64,000 nucleotides of DNA from the NCBI GenBank assembly GCA_963729935.1, contig CAVSPW010000004.1, positions 310,001-374,000 on the forward strand, in the 5' to 3' direction. The stretch is from CAIKMD01 sp963729935 (lineage in GTDB: Bacteria > Pseudomonadota > Alphaproteobacteria > ATCC43930 > CGMCC-115725). Made by a program: the position numbers and the translations under genes. Shown piece by piece: positions 51,155 through 59,369 of this stretch. A model generated the notes under the pieces. That model searched no databases. It was not told where the DNA came from and saw only the letters and a list, made by a program, of their open reading frames with translations. Numbering within the stretch: the first letter of the stretch is position 1; each line of letters begins with the position of its first letter.

Positions 51155-52879
51155 TTGAGCTTGGCGTCGGGCCGGACGCAAGATCGGCGCCGACGTCGTG
51201 CCTCGCTCGCGGCGGTCGGTGTGGCGCTCGTCTTTAGCGTCGTTTTAAATTGCAGCGCTGCAGATGCGCAGTCGCTCGTTCATCCCGAAACGAACGCGGG
51301 CCAGGTTCAAAAGCGTATCCCGCAGCCAGGAGAGGCGGTACAGCCGCTGCCAAATTTGGGCGTGCCGGCGCCTGTCCCGATGGCGCCGATCGCGCCGCTG
51401 CGGTTCGTGCTCACAGGCGTCGTGATCGAGGGTGCGACTGCCCTCCAGGTCGACGCGCTCGCGCCAGCCTACGAGGCATATCTCGCACGAGAAATCGACC
51501 TGAGCGATATTCAGAAAATTCTCGACTCGATCACAGCCAAATATCGAGACGACGGCTATTTCCTATCTCGCGCCATCGCGCGGCCTCAACCGCTCGCCTT
51601 GGGCATCCTGCACATCACGGTAGTCGAGGGCTTTGTACGACGAGTTATCTTCCCCGACATGGACTCCAAGGAGGAGGCCGGCCTCTCGCCGTATTTCGCG
51701 GCTATCGTCGGGCAGCGTCCGCTCGCGCTCGCGCCCCTTGAACGCGCATTGCTTCTCGTCAACGATATTCCGGGTCTTCACATTGATCCGAAGCTGCAGC
51801 CGGAGGACGAGGAATCGGGCGCTTACGATCTCGTCGTCCGCGTGCAGCGCCAGCGTTTTTCCGGCTTCGGCGCGTTCGACAATCGCGGCACGGAATCGCT
51901 CGGGCCATGGCAGCTACAGCTCAGCGGCGGAATCAATTCCTTGCTCAGCGCATTCGATCGCTTGCAGCTCAGCGTTTTCGATACCCCAAACGATCCGACG
52001 GAACTTCTGTCGAGCGAGATCCTCTACAACGCTCCGTTGGACCGTGCCGGGACAAGATTGGCGCTTTCGGTGACGCGCACCCATCTGTTGCCAGGCGGAA
52101 GCCTCGCCTCGCAGGATGAAAATGCCACCGCCATGCGCTACGCATCACGCGTAACGTATCCGCTTCTCCGCAGCCGCGATCAATCTGTTTGGCTTGGCGG
52201 CAGTTTTGAATGGTTGGATTCGGCAGAGCGAGGCTCGGGGGTGCAGCTCTTCGACGACCATCTGCGTGTCCTGCGCGGCACCGTCAACTACGTCGGGAAT
52301 GACGCCGCCGGAAACGTGAACCTGGCCGAGCTTGACCTTAGCCAGGGTCTTGGCTTTCTAGGCGCTTCGAAAGGCGGCGATGCCGGGCTATCGCGCGCCA
52401 ATGGACGTGCTGATTTCACCAAGATCGCGGGCAGCTTGAGCCGCCAGCAAATCCTTACTCAATATTGGGGCGCACAATTGGCTATGGGCGCGCAAAAATC
52501 GGCTGATCCGCTACTCATTTCTGAGCAATTCGCGCTCGGCGGCATGGCCTTCGGGCGCGGCTACGACCCTGCTGAAATCGCCGGCGACGACGCGGTGGCG
52601 GGCTCGTTCGAACTTCGCTACGGCCGACCGGTCAAGAACCCAGTGATTCGCTCGTATCAGCTATACGGTTTCTATGACATCGGCATGATCTGGAACATAG
52701 ACGCAGAAAACATCGTTCCCCAGCGTCAATCTTTGGCGTCACTGGGGTTTGGCCTGCGTTTGGCGCTCCAGCGTAACATCGCCGCAAGCATCGAGATCAC
52801 AAAGCCCTTAACCCGGCGCGTCGCGGCCGATCACGGTAAGCCCCTTCGTGTGTTTCTCAATCTCGCGGCGCCATTTTGA
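51155..52879 (+). CDS. TpsB-type outer membrane transporter (ShlB/FhaC/HecB family)
   Basis: This 574-residue two-partner-secretion transporter has a signal peptide ending near SAADAQ|SLVHPETN. A proline-rich linker, two POTRA domains (about 80-230: LRFVLTGVVIEGATALQVDA; ILHITVVEGFVRRVIFPDMD) and a 16-strand barrel follow. The barrel has the conserved GRGYDPAEIAGDDAVAGSFE loop, including Arg of the VRGY-like motif (FGRGYD), and ends LRVFLNLAAPF. TTG 51155 follows AAGGGTGA. No TpsA exoprotein gene is adjacent; the divergent FecR-domain gene lacks a haemagglutination-activity TPS domain but has a repetitive tail. Confidence 0.93.
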   Translation: MSLASGRTQDRRRRRASLAAVGVALVFSVVLNCSAADAQSLVHPETNAGQVQKRIPQPGEAVQPLPNLGVPAPVPMAPIAPLRFVLTGVVIEGATALQVDALAPAYEAYLAREIDLSDIQKILDSITAKYRDDGYFLSRAIARPQPLALGILHITVVEGFVRRVIFPDMDSKEEAGLSPYFAAIVGQRPLALAPLERALLLVNDIPGLHIDPKLQPEDEESGAYDLVVRVQRQRFSGFGAFDNRGTESLGPWQLQLSGGINSLLSAFDRLQLSVFDTPNDPTELLSSEILYNAPLDRAGTRLALSVTRTHLLPGGSLASQDENATAMRYASRVTYPLLRSRDQSVWLGGSFEWLDSAERGSGVQLFDDHLRVLRGTVNYVGNDAAGNVNLAELDLSQGLGFLGASKGGDAGLSRANGRADFTKIAGSLSRQQILTQYWGAQLAMGAQKSADPLLISEQFALGGMAFGRGYDPAEIAGDDAVAGSFELRYGRPVKNPVIRSYQLYGFYDIGMIWNIDAENIVPQRQSLASLGFGLRLALQRNIAASIEITKPLTRRVAADHGKPLRVFLNLAAPF

Positions 52880-52964
52880 GCCCGACCAATCGGCGGGTCA
52901 TCGCCGTTCGGCCGCGACTGATCCTGACGAATCATCTTGAGGCGTCAGGATCAAGGCGCGGAGC

Positions 52965-54224
52965 CTAGACGAACGAGGCGCGGGCGCGCAGGCGCTCCTT
53001 CTCGAAGCCGGCGACGACCTTGTAGTTGTCGCTGATGCGGTGAAGCTCGGTGGGCGAGATCACCTCGTCGATGTTCTTGAACGGCTTGTCGTGGGTGCGC
53101 TCATAGACCTCGCGCAGGATCGTGTCGGGCGGCGCCTTGCGGTTCATCAGCACGACATCGCCGGTCGCCTTGACGCGGACCCGGTCGTAATCGCCCAACG
53201 CCTTCTCGTTGACGCCGTGCCGCTTGAACGCGCCGGCGAGGTAGCGCGCGTCGAGGATCGCCTGTCCCGCGCCGTTCGATCCGCGCGAATACATCGGATG
53301 GGCGGCATCGCCGAGCAAGGTCGCGCGCCCGAAAGTCCAGGTCGGCACCGGATCGCGGTCGACCATCGGGAAGACCAGGATCGGTTTCGTCTTCTGCAGC
53401 AGAGCCGCCGCGTCGAGCCAATCGAAATGCCAGTTCGCGAAGGGCGCGAAGAAATCCTCGAGTTTGGCCTCGCGGTTCCAATCCCAGATCGGCGGCGTTG
53501 GGCGATCGAGCGAGGCCACGAAATTCATCAACTGGTTGCCCTCGGCGTCGATGTTGTTGCGGATCGGATAGACCATGAGCTTGCCGACCGGCATCCAGCC
53601 GATGCGCACCGTGTCGGCGCCGCCGAGGAAGGGCTTGAACGGCGCGACGCCGCGCCAGATCGTGATCCCGGCATAGACCGGATCGCCCTCGTTCGGATAA
53701 TGCTGTTTGCGGATCGCGGAATGGATCCCATCGCAGCCGACGCAGATCGCGGCGCGCACGGGCGGGAGTTCTTCGCCGGCCGGGCCGGCGAAGCGGATCA
53801 CGGCCTCGCCGCCTTCGGTCGCCACCGAGGTGCAGCGGTGTCCGGTCACGACGGCGTCGGGGCCGAGCCGCTCGCGCACCGTCTCGAGGAGCAGCATCTG
53901 CACGTCGCCGCGATGGATCGAGAATTGCGGCCAGTCATAGCCCGCGGCGATGCCGGCCGGCTCGCGACAGATGAATTGGCCGTAACGGTTGTAGTAAGAC
54001 GCGGATTGGGTGCGGATGCCGACGGCGTCGAGCCCCGGCAGAAGCCCGAGCTCGTCGAGCTCGCGCACCGCATGGGGAAGAAGGTTGATGCCGGCGCCCA
54101 GCGGCCTGATCTCGGTCACCGCCTCGTAGATGCGGCAGCCGATGCCGGCTTGGTTAAGGCTCAGCGCGAGAACGAGCCCGCCGATCCCGGCTCCGACGAT
54201 CGCGACTTCCGTATCCTTGCTCAT
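52965..54224 (-). CDS. FAD-dependent monooxygenase (PhzS/salicylate hydroxylase-like)
   Basis: This 419-residue group A flavoprotein monooxygenase hydroxylates an aromatic substrate using NAD(P)H and oxygen. The FAD-binding GxGxxG is VAIVGAGIGGLVLALSLNQA at the N-terminus, the DG motif is AICVGCDGIHSAIRKQHYPN, and the GD motif is ATLLGDAAHPMYSRGSNGAG. The Arg-containing segment after helix 1 is CRIYEAVTEIRPLGAGINLL. The C-terminus resembles the PhzS-like flavin-dependent oxidoreductases. Together with the gentisate dioxygenase-like and Rieske genes at 58-60.6 kb it suggests ring hydroxylation and cleavage, but they are not in one operon. Confidence 0.9.
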   Translation of the reverse strand: MSKDTEVAIVGAGIGGLVLALSLNQAGIGCRIYEAVTEIRPLGAGINLLPHAVRELDELGLLPGLDAVGIRTQSASYYNRYGQFICREPAGIAAGYDWPQFSIHRGDVQMLLLETVRERLGPDAVVTGHRCTSVATEGGEAVIRFAGPAGEELPPVRAAICVGCDGIHSAIRKQHYPNEGDPVYAGITIWRGVAPFKPFLGGADTVRIGWMPVGKLMVYPIRNNIDAEGNQLMNFVASLDRPTPPIWDWNREAKLEDFFAPFANWHFDWLDAAALLQKTKPILVFPMVDRDPVPTWTFGRATLLGDAAHPMYSRGSNGAGQAILDARYLAGAFKRHGVNEKALGDYDRVRVKATGDVVLMNRKAPPDTILREVYERTHDKPFKNIDEVISPTELHRISDNYKVVAGFEKERLRARASFV

Positions 54225-54504
54225 TTCCGCTCCCCACCGATCCCGCTGGTTCCACTCTGACCATGTTCATTCGCCCGCCAGACTGGCGGGGCCCAGCTTC
54301 TAGGTAATCCCGATTGGGCGCGGCTGCAACCGCCTTTGCGTATCGCGGCGTCCTATGGTGAATAGGCTTTACGATCCGCTCAGACGGCCAAGGGGGCGTC
54401 CGGATTTCCCGGGTATCTCATTGATCGAAAGCGAACTTGCGTCCACGGCCTTTACACCGAGCCGAGAAGAACACCCCGCTGGCCGAGCGGCGAGGGAGCG
54501 GCTT

Positions 54505-54654
54505 TCACGATTGCCCGCCAAGCGCATTGAGTTTTACGATCTCCGCCATGAGCTGTTCTCGTAGGAGCGGAAGTTTCGTTCGATCAAGGGTGCACCGCAT
54601 GAGCTCGCGCAACTCCGCGATCTTGTTCTCAATGAGGCGAGGGTTGTCTGTCAT
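54505..54654 (-). CDS. 49-residue helical protein of unknown function
   Basis: The ATG at 54654 has TTGGAG seven bases upstream. The protein starts MTDNPRLIENKIAELRELMR and ends KLNALGGQS. It is predicted to form two amphipathic helices (ENKIAELRELMR; PLLREQLMAEIVKLNAL). I do not know the family. It is divergent from the DUF389 gene. Confidence 0.6.
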   Translation of the reverse strand: MTDNPRLIENKIAELRELMRCTLDRTKLPLLREQLMAEIVKLNALGGQS

Positions 54655-54898
54655 CGCGCGCTCCAATTTGCCGCGGGCCCGCCATCGCGGGATGCGCTCG
54701 ACCTGATATGGGCACGAATATGCGCGATTGGTAGCAAAAAAGCGCCGCGCCGCGAGAGGCAGGGCTTTGTGCCGCGACGCTTCAGGCGGAATCGGCGGTC
54801 GCGCCATCGCGGCGGCAGACCGAAACGCGGCCATTGGCTCGGCCGCGCGCTTGCGGGAAACTGGTGCGCGAAACGCAGACCGCATGGAGAGGGACGAC

Positions 54899-55879
54899 AT
54901 GCCGCTTCGGCTCATCGAGATCTTCGCCGCGCCCGGCCATATGGACACGATCGCGGCGATCGCCGAGCATTTCGAGGCGCTCGACTGCCGCAAGGAAGCC
55001 GCGTCTTCCGACGGCATCGAGGCTTGCCGCATCGTCGCCCGGCCGGAAAAGCAGCAGGAACTGATCGACCGTCTCCAGGGCGCGCTCGGCAAGGAAAAGC
55101 CCTGGCGCATCACCATCATGCCGATCGAGGCGACCATTCCGGAGCTGGAACAGAAAGAGCCGGAGAAGCGGTCCCCCGAACAGGCCACGCGCGAGGAGCT
55201 TTATGCCGAGATCGATCGCGGCGCCCGGATCGACAGCACGTTCCTGCTGTTGGTCGTGCTCTCCACCATCGTCGCCGCCATCGGGCTGCTCGAAAACAAT
55301 ATTGCGGTCGTGATTGCCGCGATGCTGATCGCGCCGCTGCTCGGTCCGAATATCGCGATGGCCCTGGGCAGCACCTTGGGCGACCGGGAGCTGGTCTTGC
55401 GGGCGGCGGCCACGAACGCCGCCGGCATCGCGCTCAGCGTCGCCTGCGCCGCGGCGGCGGGGCTCGTCTTTCCAGCCGACGGCGCAAGCGCCGAGCTCAT
55501 CGCGCGCACGCGGCTCGGCTTCGACGGCATCCTTCTCGCCTTGGCGTCGGGCGCCGCCGGAGCGCTGTCGCTGACGACCCGTCTGGCCAGCACCTTGGTG
55601 GGCGTGATGGTGGCCGTGGCGCTGCTGCCGCCCGCCGCCACGTTCGGCTATATGCTCGGTACCGGTCGGCTCGGGCTCGCGGGCGGAGCGGCGGAGCTGC
55701 TGGCCGTCAATATCGTCTGCGTCAATCTGGCGGCTCAGCTCGTCTTCTTCTCGAAAGGGATCAAGCCACGGACCTGGATCGAGCGACGCGCGGCGCAGCA
55801 ATCGATCAAGATCGGTCTCGCGATCGCGTGCGGATTGCTCGCCGTTCTGGTTGCCGTCGTCTATTGGCGCCAGACGTGA
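54899..55879 (+). CDS. DUF389 (TIGR00341-like) membrane protein
   Basis: This 326-residue protein has a cytoplasmic N-terminal domain (about 1-100, MPLRLIEIFAAPGHMDTIAA) and six or so helices with the DUF389 hallmark (LVVLSTIVAAIGLLENNIAV; VIAAMLIAPLLGPNIAMALG). A second conserved stretch is GVMVAVALLPPAATFGYMLG. The start ATG at 54899 has GAGAGGGA upstream. Members occur in bacteria and archaea; the transported species, if any, is unknown. It stands alone. Confidence 0.9.
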   Translation: MPLRLIEIFAAPGHMDTIAAIAEHFEALDCRKEAASSDGIEACRIVARPEKQQELIDRLQGALGKEKPWRITIMPIEATIPELEQKEPEKRSPEQATREELYAEIDRGARIDSTFLLLVVLSTIVAAIGLLENNIAVVIAAMLIAPLLGPNIAMALGSTLGDRELVLRAAATNAAGIALSVACAAAAGLVFPADGASAELIARTRLGFDGILLALASGAAGALSLTTRLASTLVGVMVAVALLPPAATFGYMLGTGRLGLAGGAAELLAVNIVCVNLAAQLVFFSKGIKPRTWIERRAAQQSIKIGLAIACGLLAVLVAVVYWRQT

Positions 55880-55942
55880 TTTGATCCGCCGCTCCGGCCG
55901 CCGCATCCGAGTTTCGCGATGCCGAACCGGTCGGCGCTCCGT

Positions 55943-56380
55943 TTAAGACTTGGAGAGAAGATCGCGAAGCGCGTGACGCAATCCGGGAAAAGCGCCGATC
56001 GCGAACCCCGACAGCAATGAGACGACGAGCGTTCCGCGCGGATTGGCGTGAACGAGGGAGGTCAGCTCTTTTCCAAGGACATTGCCAAGCTCGCTCGCCA
56101 ATTGAGTTGCTTCTTCGGGGCTGACGCCTTCTCGATCACGCGCCCCGGGCCGTCGCGGCGCCGACAAGCTCGCCGATATCAGACGCGCTGCAACAATCGT
56201 CAAGGCGGCGAGAATGAGCGCGGCAACACCTGTGGCCGCAGCCGCAATCGGCGCCGAGGTCGTGCCGAGCAGGCCCAGATAAAGTGCAAAGCACAAGAAT
56301 CCGATGCCCGACAACAGAACGATCGAAGCCACCACAACAGAGGCAACGGCGATTGCCAGTCGCGCGATCCATCGGTCCAT
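55943..56380 (-). CDS. YqjE/holin-X-like small membrane protein
   Basis: This 145-residue protein has two tightly packed N-terminal helices (VVASIVLLSGIGFLCFALYL; AALILAALTIVAARLISASL). A charged cytoplasmic linker and a hydrophobic C-terminal segment (GTLVVSLLSGFAIGAFPGLR) follow. The arrangement behind a DUF883 gene parallels E. coli yqjD-yqjE. The family is often labelled phage holin, but nothing else here is phage-like. It probably lies in the inner membrane, in stress or stationary phase, by analogy. Confidence 0.75.
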   Translation of the reverse strand: MDRWIARLAIAVASVVVASIVLLSGIGFLCFALYLGLLGTTSAPIAAAATGVAALILAALTIVAARLISASLSAPRRPGARDREGVSPEEATQLASELGNVLGKELTSLVHANPRGTLVVSLLSGFAIGAFPGLRHALRDLLSKS

Positions 56381-56413
56381 GTGACGTGCCTCTTTCGGAC
56401 GCCGAAGGTGCAG

Positions 56414-56698
56414 CTAGGATCGACGGCTGCTGAACAAAGTGCCGAGAATGACGCCGATGCCGAAGGCCGTGATCGCCGAGGTCACGGGCTTATCCTCGAT
56501 CTCCTGACCGAGCGAATGCATGCTTCCTTTCGTCTTCAGCCACACGCGCTCGCCGGCCTCTTGCGCCTTGGCGGCCGCTTCGCCCGTCCCGTGCTGGACG
56601 ATATCGCGCAGCGTTTCCGTCAAACTGGCGAAATCGGTGCGTAGCCGTTTGATCTCCGCCTGCAATGCTTTGATGTCAGCCTCGGTTTCGCCGGCCAT
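56414..56698 (-). CDS. DUF883 (YqjD/ElaB-like) membrane-anchored protein
   Basis: This 94-residue protein has an N-terminal coiled coil (ADIKALQAEIKRLRTDFASL) and a C-terminal single helix (PVTSAITAFGIGVILGTLFS) followed by SRRS, the usual DUF883 end. E. coli YqjD and ElaB attach ribosomes to the inner membrane in stationary phase. It is cotranscribed with the YqjE-like gene, 33 bp upstream of it. Confidence 0.9.
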   Translation of the reverse strand: MAGETEADIKALQAEIKRLRTDFASLTETLRDIVQHGTGEAAAKAQEAGERVWLKTKGSMHSLGQEIEDKPVTSAITAFGIGVILGTLFSSRRS

Positions 56699-56754
56699 CG
56701 CGCTCTCCTCTTCATCCCATTTCCATCTGTTCTTATCCGGGCATTGGCCGTTGA

Positions 56755-56904
56755 GCGTTGATCTATGTCAAGGAGCGGCTCGAGCGGGCCGTTGTCTTCA
56801 AGGGCGTCTTGCCCTTCGTCGTGGCCGATTTCCTGAAGCTCGCGCTGATCGTGATCTTCCCGATTCTCGTCACCTGGTTGCCATCGACGATGATGATGCA
56901 CTGA
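56755..56904 (+). pseudogene. C-terminal remnant of a TRAP DctM gene
   Basis: About 49 codons in one frame read ALIYVKERLERAVVFKGVLP, then FVVADFLKLALIVIFPILVT, and end at WLPSTMMMH. This is the typical last-helix segment of a TRAP large permease, and it is preceded by a stop in frame. It differs from the end of the intact DctM at 13855. No start or upstream DctM sequence is left. It could be translated from TTG 56758 as a tiny membrane peptide, but a relic is more likely. Confidence 0.65.
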
Positions 56905-57103
56905 GCCGGCCCGCGCCGACGCAGGGGCCGGTATTCTCGGCGCCATTTCAATGTCCGGCCGCGCATCACCCTCTCGCAATGCCGAAAAAGCGTTCCGCTT
57001 TTTCGCGAAATTTGTCACTCCGATCACAGAACTTGTCCGCGATCCGGCTTGTCTCCTTCGGTAGCGATGCATACCGTTCCAGTGCGTGCCAAAGCGGTGC
57101 GCG

Positions 57104-57595
57104 ATGGAGATCGGCTTCGTGAAACGCGCGGATATTCTGGTCGTTGCAAGTATGGCGATTTGCCTACAGGGCTGCGCGGCGGTCGGGCTCGCGGTCGTCG
57201 GCGCCGGCGCGGGCGCGAGTGTCGGCGCGGGCATCGATCACACGATCAACGGGATCGTCTACAAGACCTTCGCGGCGCCGCTCAACAATGTGCGCTTCGC
57301 TACGCTCAAGACCTTCGACCACATGGCCATGCCGCTCACGGCCGACGAAAAGCAGGATGGCGGATGGAAACTCTCCGCGACCGCCGCTGACCGCACGATC
57401 GACGTCGAACTCGAGCGTCTGACCGAGAGGACGACTCGGATGCGCGTCATCGCCAATGAGGGATCGATCTTCTTCAAAGACGCGTCGACGGCGACCGAGA
57501 TCATCGTCCAGACCGCGCAGATGCTGGACAATAACGCGAACGCGGCGCCGGCCGAGGCCGCGCCAAGGGCCAATCGCAAGAGAAAAACCTCATGA
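57104..57595 (+). CDS. DUF3568-like lipoprotein
   Basis: This exported protein of about 163 residues has the lipobox AICLQGC|AAVGLAVVGAG (Cys near residue 23), a glycine-rich stretch (GAGAGASVGAGIDHTINGIV), then a beta-rich domain: YKTFAAPLNNVRFATLKTFD and RTIDVELERLTERTTRMRVI, then FFKDASTATEIIVQTAQML. This fits the DUF3568 family. The ATG at 57104 (MEIGFVKRADILV) is preferred over GTG 57086. It overlaps the next gene by ATGA. Confidence 0.85.
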   Translation: MEIGFVKRADILVVASMAICLQGCAAVGLAVVGAGAGASVGAGIDHTINGIVYKTFAAPLNNVRFATLKTFDHMAMPLTADEKQDGGWKLSATAADRTIDVELERLTERTTRMRVIANEGSIFFKDASTATEIIVQTAQMLDNNANAAPAEAAPRANRKRKTS

Positions 57596-58077
57596 TCGAA
57601 GCTTCCTTGCGCCACGCCGCGCTGGCGGCGATCGCGCTTCTCGCACTTTCGTTCTGCGCGCCTCTCGAGGCGCAGACGCGCACGAAGCATGCAGCGCCTG
57701 CCGCGCCGGTCGCGGCCGGATCGAGCCCTCAAACTGCGGGAGGATTTCAGAGCCTCGCGCCGGGTGAGCAGAAGATCGTGCGCGCGCTCTTCAATGCGCA
57801 GCGGCCCACGGCCGAAGGTCCGGCACCGCTCAATCTCGATCAGATCGCCGCGCTTCGCGACAAGCACGGCTGGGGCGGCGCCTTCAAGCAGATGAAGGCC
57901 GAAGGTCTCGTCAGCGCGCCGAATCTGGGTGCCGTCGTGAGCCGTTACGCGCGCGCGGTGGCACGATCAGGCCTCGCGGGCCGCGGCGGCACGCGGATGA
58001 TCGCGTTCACGGATGGCAACGGGCACGTCATGACGGCCAGCGGACGCGAGCCCGCGGGTGACGAAGCCGTCCGCTAA
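57592..58077 (+). CDS. exported hypothetical protein
   Basis: This 161-residue protein has a signal peptide (LRHAALAAIALLALSFCAPL, cleavage near EAQ|TRTK) and an Ala/Pro-rich segment. It then has a compact helical domain: SLAPGEQKIVRALFNAQRPT and LDQIAALRDKHGWGGAFKQM, then KAEGLVSAPNLGAVVSRYAR. I do not recognise a named family. Translational coupling (ATGA) with the DUF3568-like lipoprotein suggests they act together in the envelope. Confidence 0.75.
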   Translation: MIEASLRHAALAAIALLALSFCAPLEAQTRTKHAAPAAPVAAGSSPQTAGGFQSLAPGEQKIVRALFNAQRPTAEGPAPLNLDQIAALRDKHGWGGAFKQMKAEGLVSAPNLGAVVSRYARAVARSGLAGRGGTRMIAFTDGNGHVMTASGREPAGDEAVR

Positions 58078-58104
58078 CGGCTGAAGGCTTCGTTCCGCCG
58101 CGCG

Positions 58105-59175
58105 TCAGGCGTTGCCGCGAACCTCGCGCCAAAGCCCGAGCTTTTGCTGGGCCACCCGGTCCGAGTAGCTGAACAAGGTCGCCTCGCCATCGGCCTCGAG
58201 ACGATAGGGCACCCAGCAGGGCACGGCGACAATGTCGCGCGGCTTCCACGCGATGACCTGCGCGTCCGCGCCTTCGCCGACATGAAGCCGGCCGGTTCCC
58301 TCGACCGGCGAGAGGACGGTGTTTTCCGTCGTGCGGTAGGTCTCGGTCTTGAAGCCCTTGGGTAGCAACTGCAGGAAGGCCGAGATCGTCGGCATCGCGC
58401 TGCCGCCCCGCGTCGGGTCGACATATTGCAGCTTGATCCCGTCATAGGGATCCCACTCGCCGTTCTTCTTCAAATGCTCGAGCGCCGCGCGCGAGCGTTC
58501 GTAGGGGTAACTGAAGATCGGCGATTCCGGCTTGGTCCAGGTTTCGTTCACGGGCCGCATATTGGCGCCGTAGCGCGCGAGGCTGTCGCCGGGCGGCCGG
58601 TGCTGCGGCGCGCGATCCTCGGGATAATGCTCGAAGAACATCGGTCCGAACGTGCCGACCATCGGAATGTCGAGCCCGTCCATCCAGAAGAACGGGCCGT
58701 CGCCGTCATGGCCGTGATCGTGCCAGGTCATCGACGGCGTGATAATGAAATCGCCCGGGCTCATATAGGATTTCTCGCCCGCGACCGCCGTCCAGGCCTT
58801 GCCGTCGCCCTCCATGATGAATCGCAAAGCCGAAGGCGTGTGGCGGTGCGCGGGCGCGCATTCGCCGGGAAGGATCATCTGCAGGCCGGCGTAGAGTGAT
58901 TCGAGGATCCGGTGTGAGCCGCCGAGCCCCGGATTCTCGAGCGTCAAGACGCGCCGGTTCGCTTCCCGCGCCGTGATGAGCTCTCCCGATTCAAGCAACA
59001 GCGGCCGCAGGACATTGTCGAAATCCCACAGATGCGGGTGCGCGCGAATATGGTTCTTGGGCAGCGGCGGCACGAGGGTGGTGGTCCAGAGGGCGGAAAG
59101 ATCCTTCTTGCCGACCTTGGCGTAATAGCGCTCGCGCGCCGCTTCGTTTTCGCTCGTCGTTCCCGATGCCGTCAT
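58105..59175 (-). CDS. gentisate 1,2-dioxygenase-like bicupin
   Basis: This 356-residue double-cupin non-haem iron dioxygenase would cleave gentisate (2,5-dihydroxybenzoate) to maleylpyruvate. Cupin 1 carries CAPAHRHTPSALRFIMEGDG with the iron-binding His pair, and later the third His in MTWHDHGHDGDGPFFWMDG. Cupin 2 (about 260-345) has STVLSP-like NTVLSPVEGTGRLHVGEG. The start at 59175 (MTASGTTSENEAARERYYAK) gives the usual length; an ATG at 59208 adds 11 residues. It is divergent from the Rieske oxygenase gene. Confidence 0.88.
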   Translation of the reverse strand: MTASGTTSENEAARERYYAKVGKKDLSALWTTTLVPPLPKNHIRAHPHLWDFDNVLRPLLLESGELITAREANRRVLTLENPGLGGSHRILESLYAGLQMILPGECAPAHRHTPSALRFIMEGDGKAWTAVAGEKSYMSPGDFIITPSMTWHDHGHDGDGPFFWMDGLDIPMVGTFGPMFFEHYPEDRAPQHRPPGDSLARYGANMRPVNETWTKPESPIFSYPYERSRAALEHLKKNGEWDPYDGIKLQYVDPTRGGSAMPTISAFLQLLPKGFKTETYRTTENTVLSPVEGTGRLHVGEGADAQVIAWKPRDIVAVPCWVPYRLEADGEATLFSYSDRVAQQKLGLWREVRGNA

Positions 59176-59369
59176 GACAAGGCTCCCTTCATCTCCGCCC
59201 CCGCTCACCGATAAGCGCCTCGCAGGCAGAGGTCAATCTGTCGCGCACCCGGCTTCGCTTGCGGTCAGGCGCCGATTTTCTAGTATTATACACGCCGACG
59301 GCACGGATTCAGCGGTCTCCGTGCCAATGGAAGCGGCGTTTTGCGCGTCGGTGCCCAGGAAGGAATGTC

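Noticed and set aside
54355..54564. A 69-codon plus-strand ORF overlapping the 49-residue gene
   Set aside because: No ribosome binding site and it runs against the better-supported minus-strand small gene.
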